From assembly GCF_007679045.1 (NCBI RefSeq), contig NZ_VEFS01000001.1:1435182-1499181 (forward strand): DNA of 64,000 nt, read 5' to 3'. Below, one piece after another: positions 63,774 to 64,000 of the stretch. Each line of letters begins with the position of its first letter. Positions within the stretch are counted from its first letter, which is position 1. The position numbers and the translations under genes were made by a program. The notes beneath the pieces are model-generated. The model was not told the DNA's origin. It was given only the letters and a program-made list of their open reading frames with translations, and did no database searches. The stretch comes from Microbacterium sp. BH-3-3-3 (GTDB lineage Bacteria > Actinomycetota > Actinomycetes > Actinomycetales > Microbacteriaceae).

Positions 63774-64000
63774 GCTTGTCGAAGGGCCGGGGACCCGCTG
63801 TGGCCCCGGTGGCTTCGACAGGCTCAGCCACCTCGCGGCGCACAGGTCCCTGAGCTTGTCGAAGGGCCGGGGACCCGCGGATGCCCCGGTGGCTTCGACA
63901 GGCTCAGCCACCTCGCGCCGTACAGGTCCCTGAGCTTGTCGAAGGGCCCGGGACCCGCTGTGGCCCCGGTGGCTTCGACAGGCTCAGCCACCTGGCGCGG
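63763..64000. repeat. Array of three 80-bp palindrome-bearing repeats
   Basis: Units start at 63763, 63843 and 63923, each with AGGTCCCTGAGCTTGTCGAAGG, a variable GC block, and the inverted partner GGTGGCTTCGACAGGCTCAG. The third unit runs to the window edge, so the array may continue. Confidence 0.95.

Noticed and set aside
63763..64000. CRISPR array
   Set aside because: The repeats are 80-bp units with internal inverted repeats and no unique spacers of regular length.

Overview
The window is high-GC actinobacterial DNA, most likely from Microbacterium or a close Microbacteriaceae relative. The support is the strong G/C third-position bias, frequent GTG starts, many starts preceded by a TAnnnT box at leaderless distance, an LAxTG-type surface protein, and dispersed copies of a TGAGC(T/C)TGTCGAAG palindrome. 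The assignment rests on sequence character alone; no rRNA or tRNA gene was seen.

Layout. 1-7442 is core-like: a deaminase-type amidohydrolase and a cupin, a large repeat-built chaplin-like surface protein next to a second secreted protein, and dnaB behind a 0.2-kb cluster of DnaA boxes. 7443-26070 is an accessory island with plainer base composition. It starts with a convergent block of four large coupled genes (DUF499 ATPase, small partner, DUF1156 DNA methylase, PLD-SNF2 helicase) led by a small HTH gene, which together look like a DISARM-related anti-phage module. Behind it lie a truncated phosphoesterase, a small membrane protein, a PD-(D/E)XK-like protein, a 194-bp tandem duplication, an SPFH protein, an HTH/GIY-YIG protein and a membrane-associated alpha/beta hydrolase. 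Decayed copies of a reductase pair (RibD-C/DHFR-like and OYE) lie inside the island; the intact pair (26072-27760) borders it.

27839-34574 mixes core genes (LysM protein, pdxH, AroE-like, GTPase) with accessory ones (an MNT-HepT toxin-antitoxin-like pair, an HNH endonuclease, an unknown gene). 34561-43985 is an amino-sugar locus. A divergent ROK regulator faces a minus-strand run encoding an amino-acid-type ABC importer, an asparaginase II, a CutC-ROK kinase fusion, NagB and NagA. 44170-46352 encodes an orphan set of WXG100/ESX-like proteins.

47325-53971 is a sugar uptake unit: a LacI regulator with perfect palindromic operators, a binding protein, two permeases and a YicI-type alpha-xylosidase, pointing to import of xyloglucan-type oligosaccharides. 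54005-63773 carries housekeeping and membrane genes (acyltransferase, SDR, Nudix, zinc alcohol dehydrogenase, purB, low-molecular-weight phosphatase, holin-like protein, hisC). The window ends inside an array of three 80-bp palindrome-bearing repeats.
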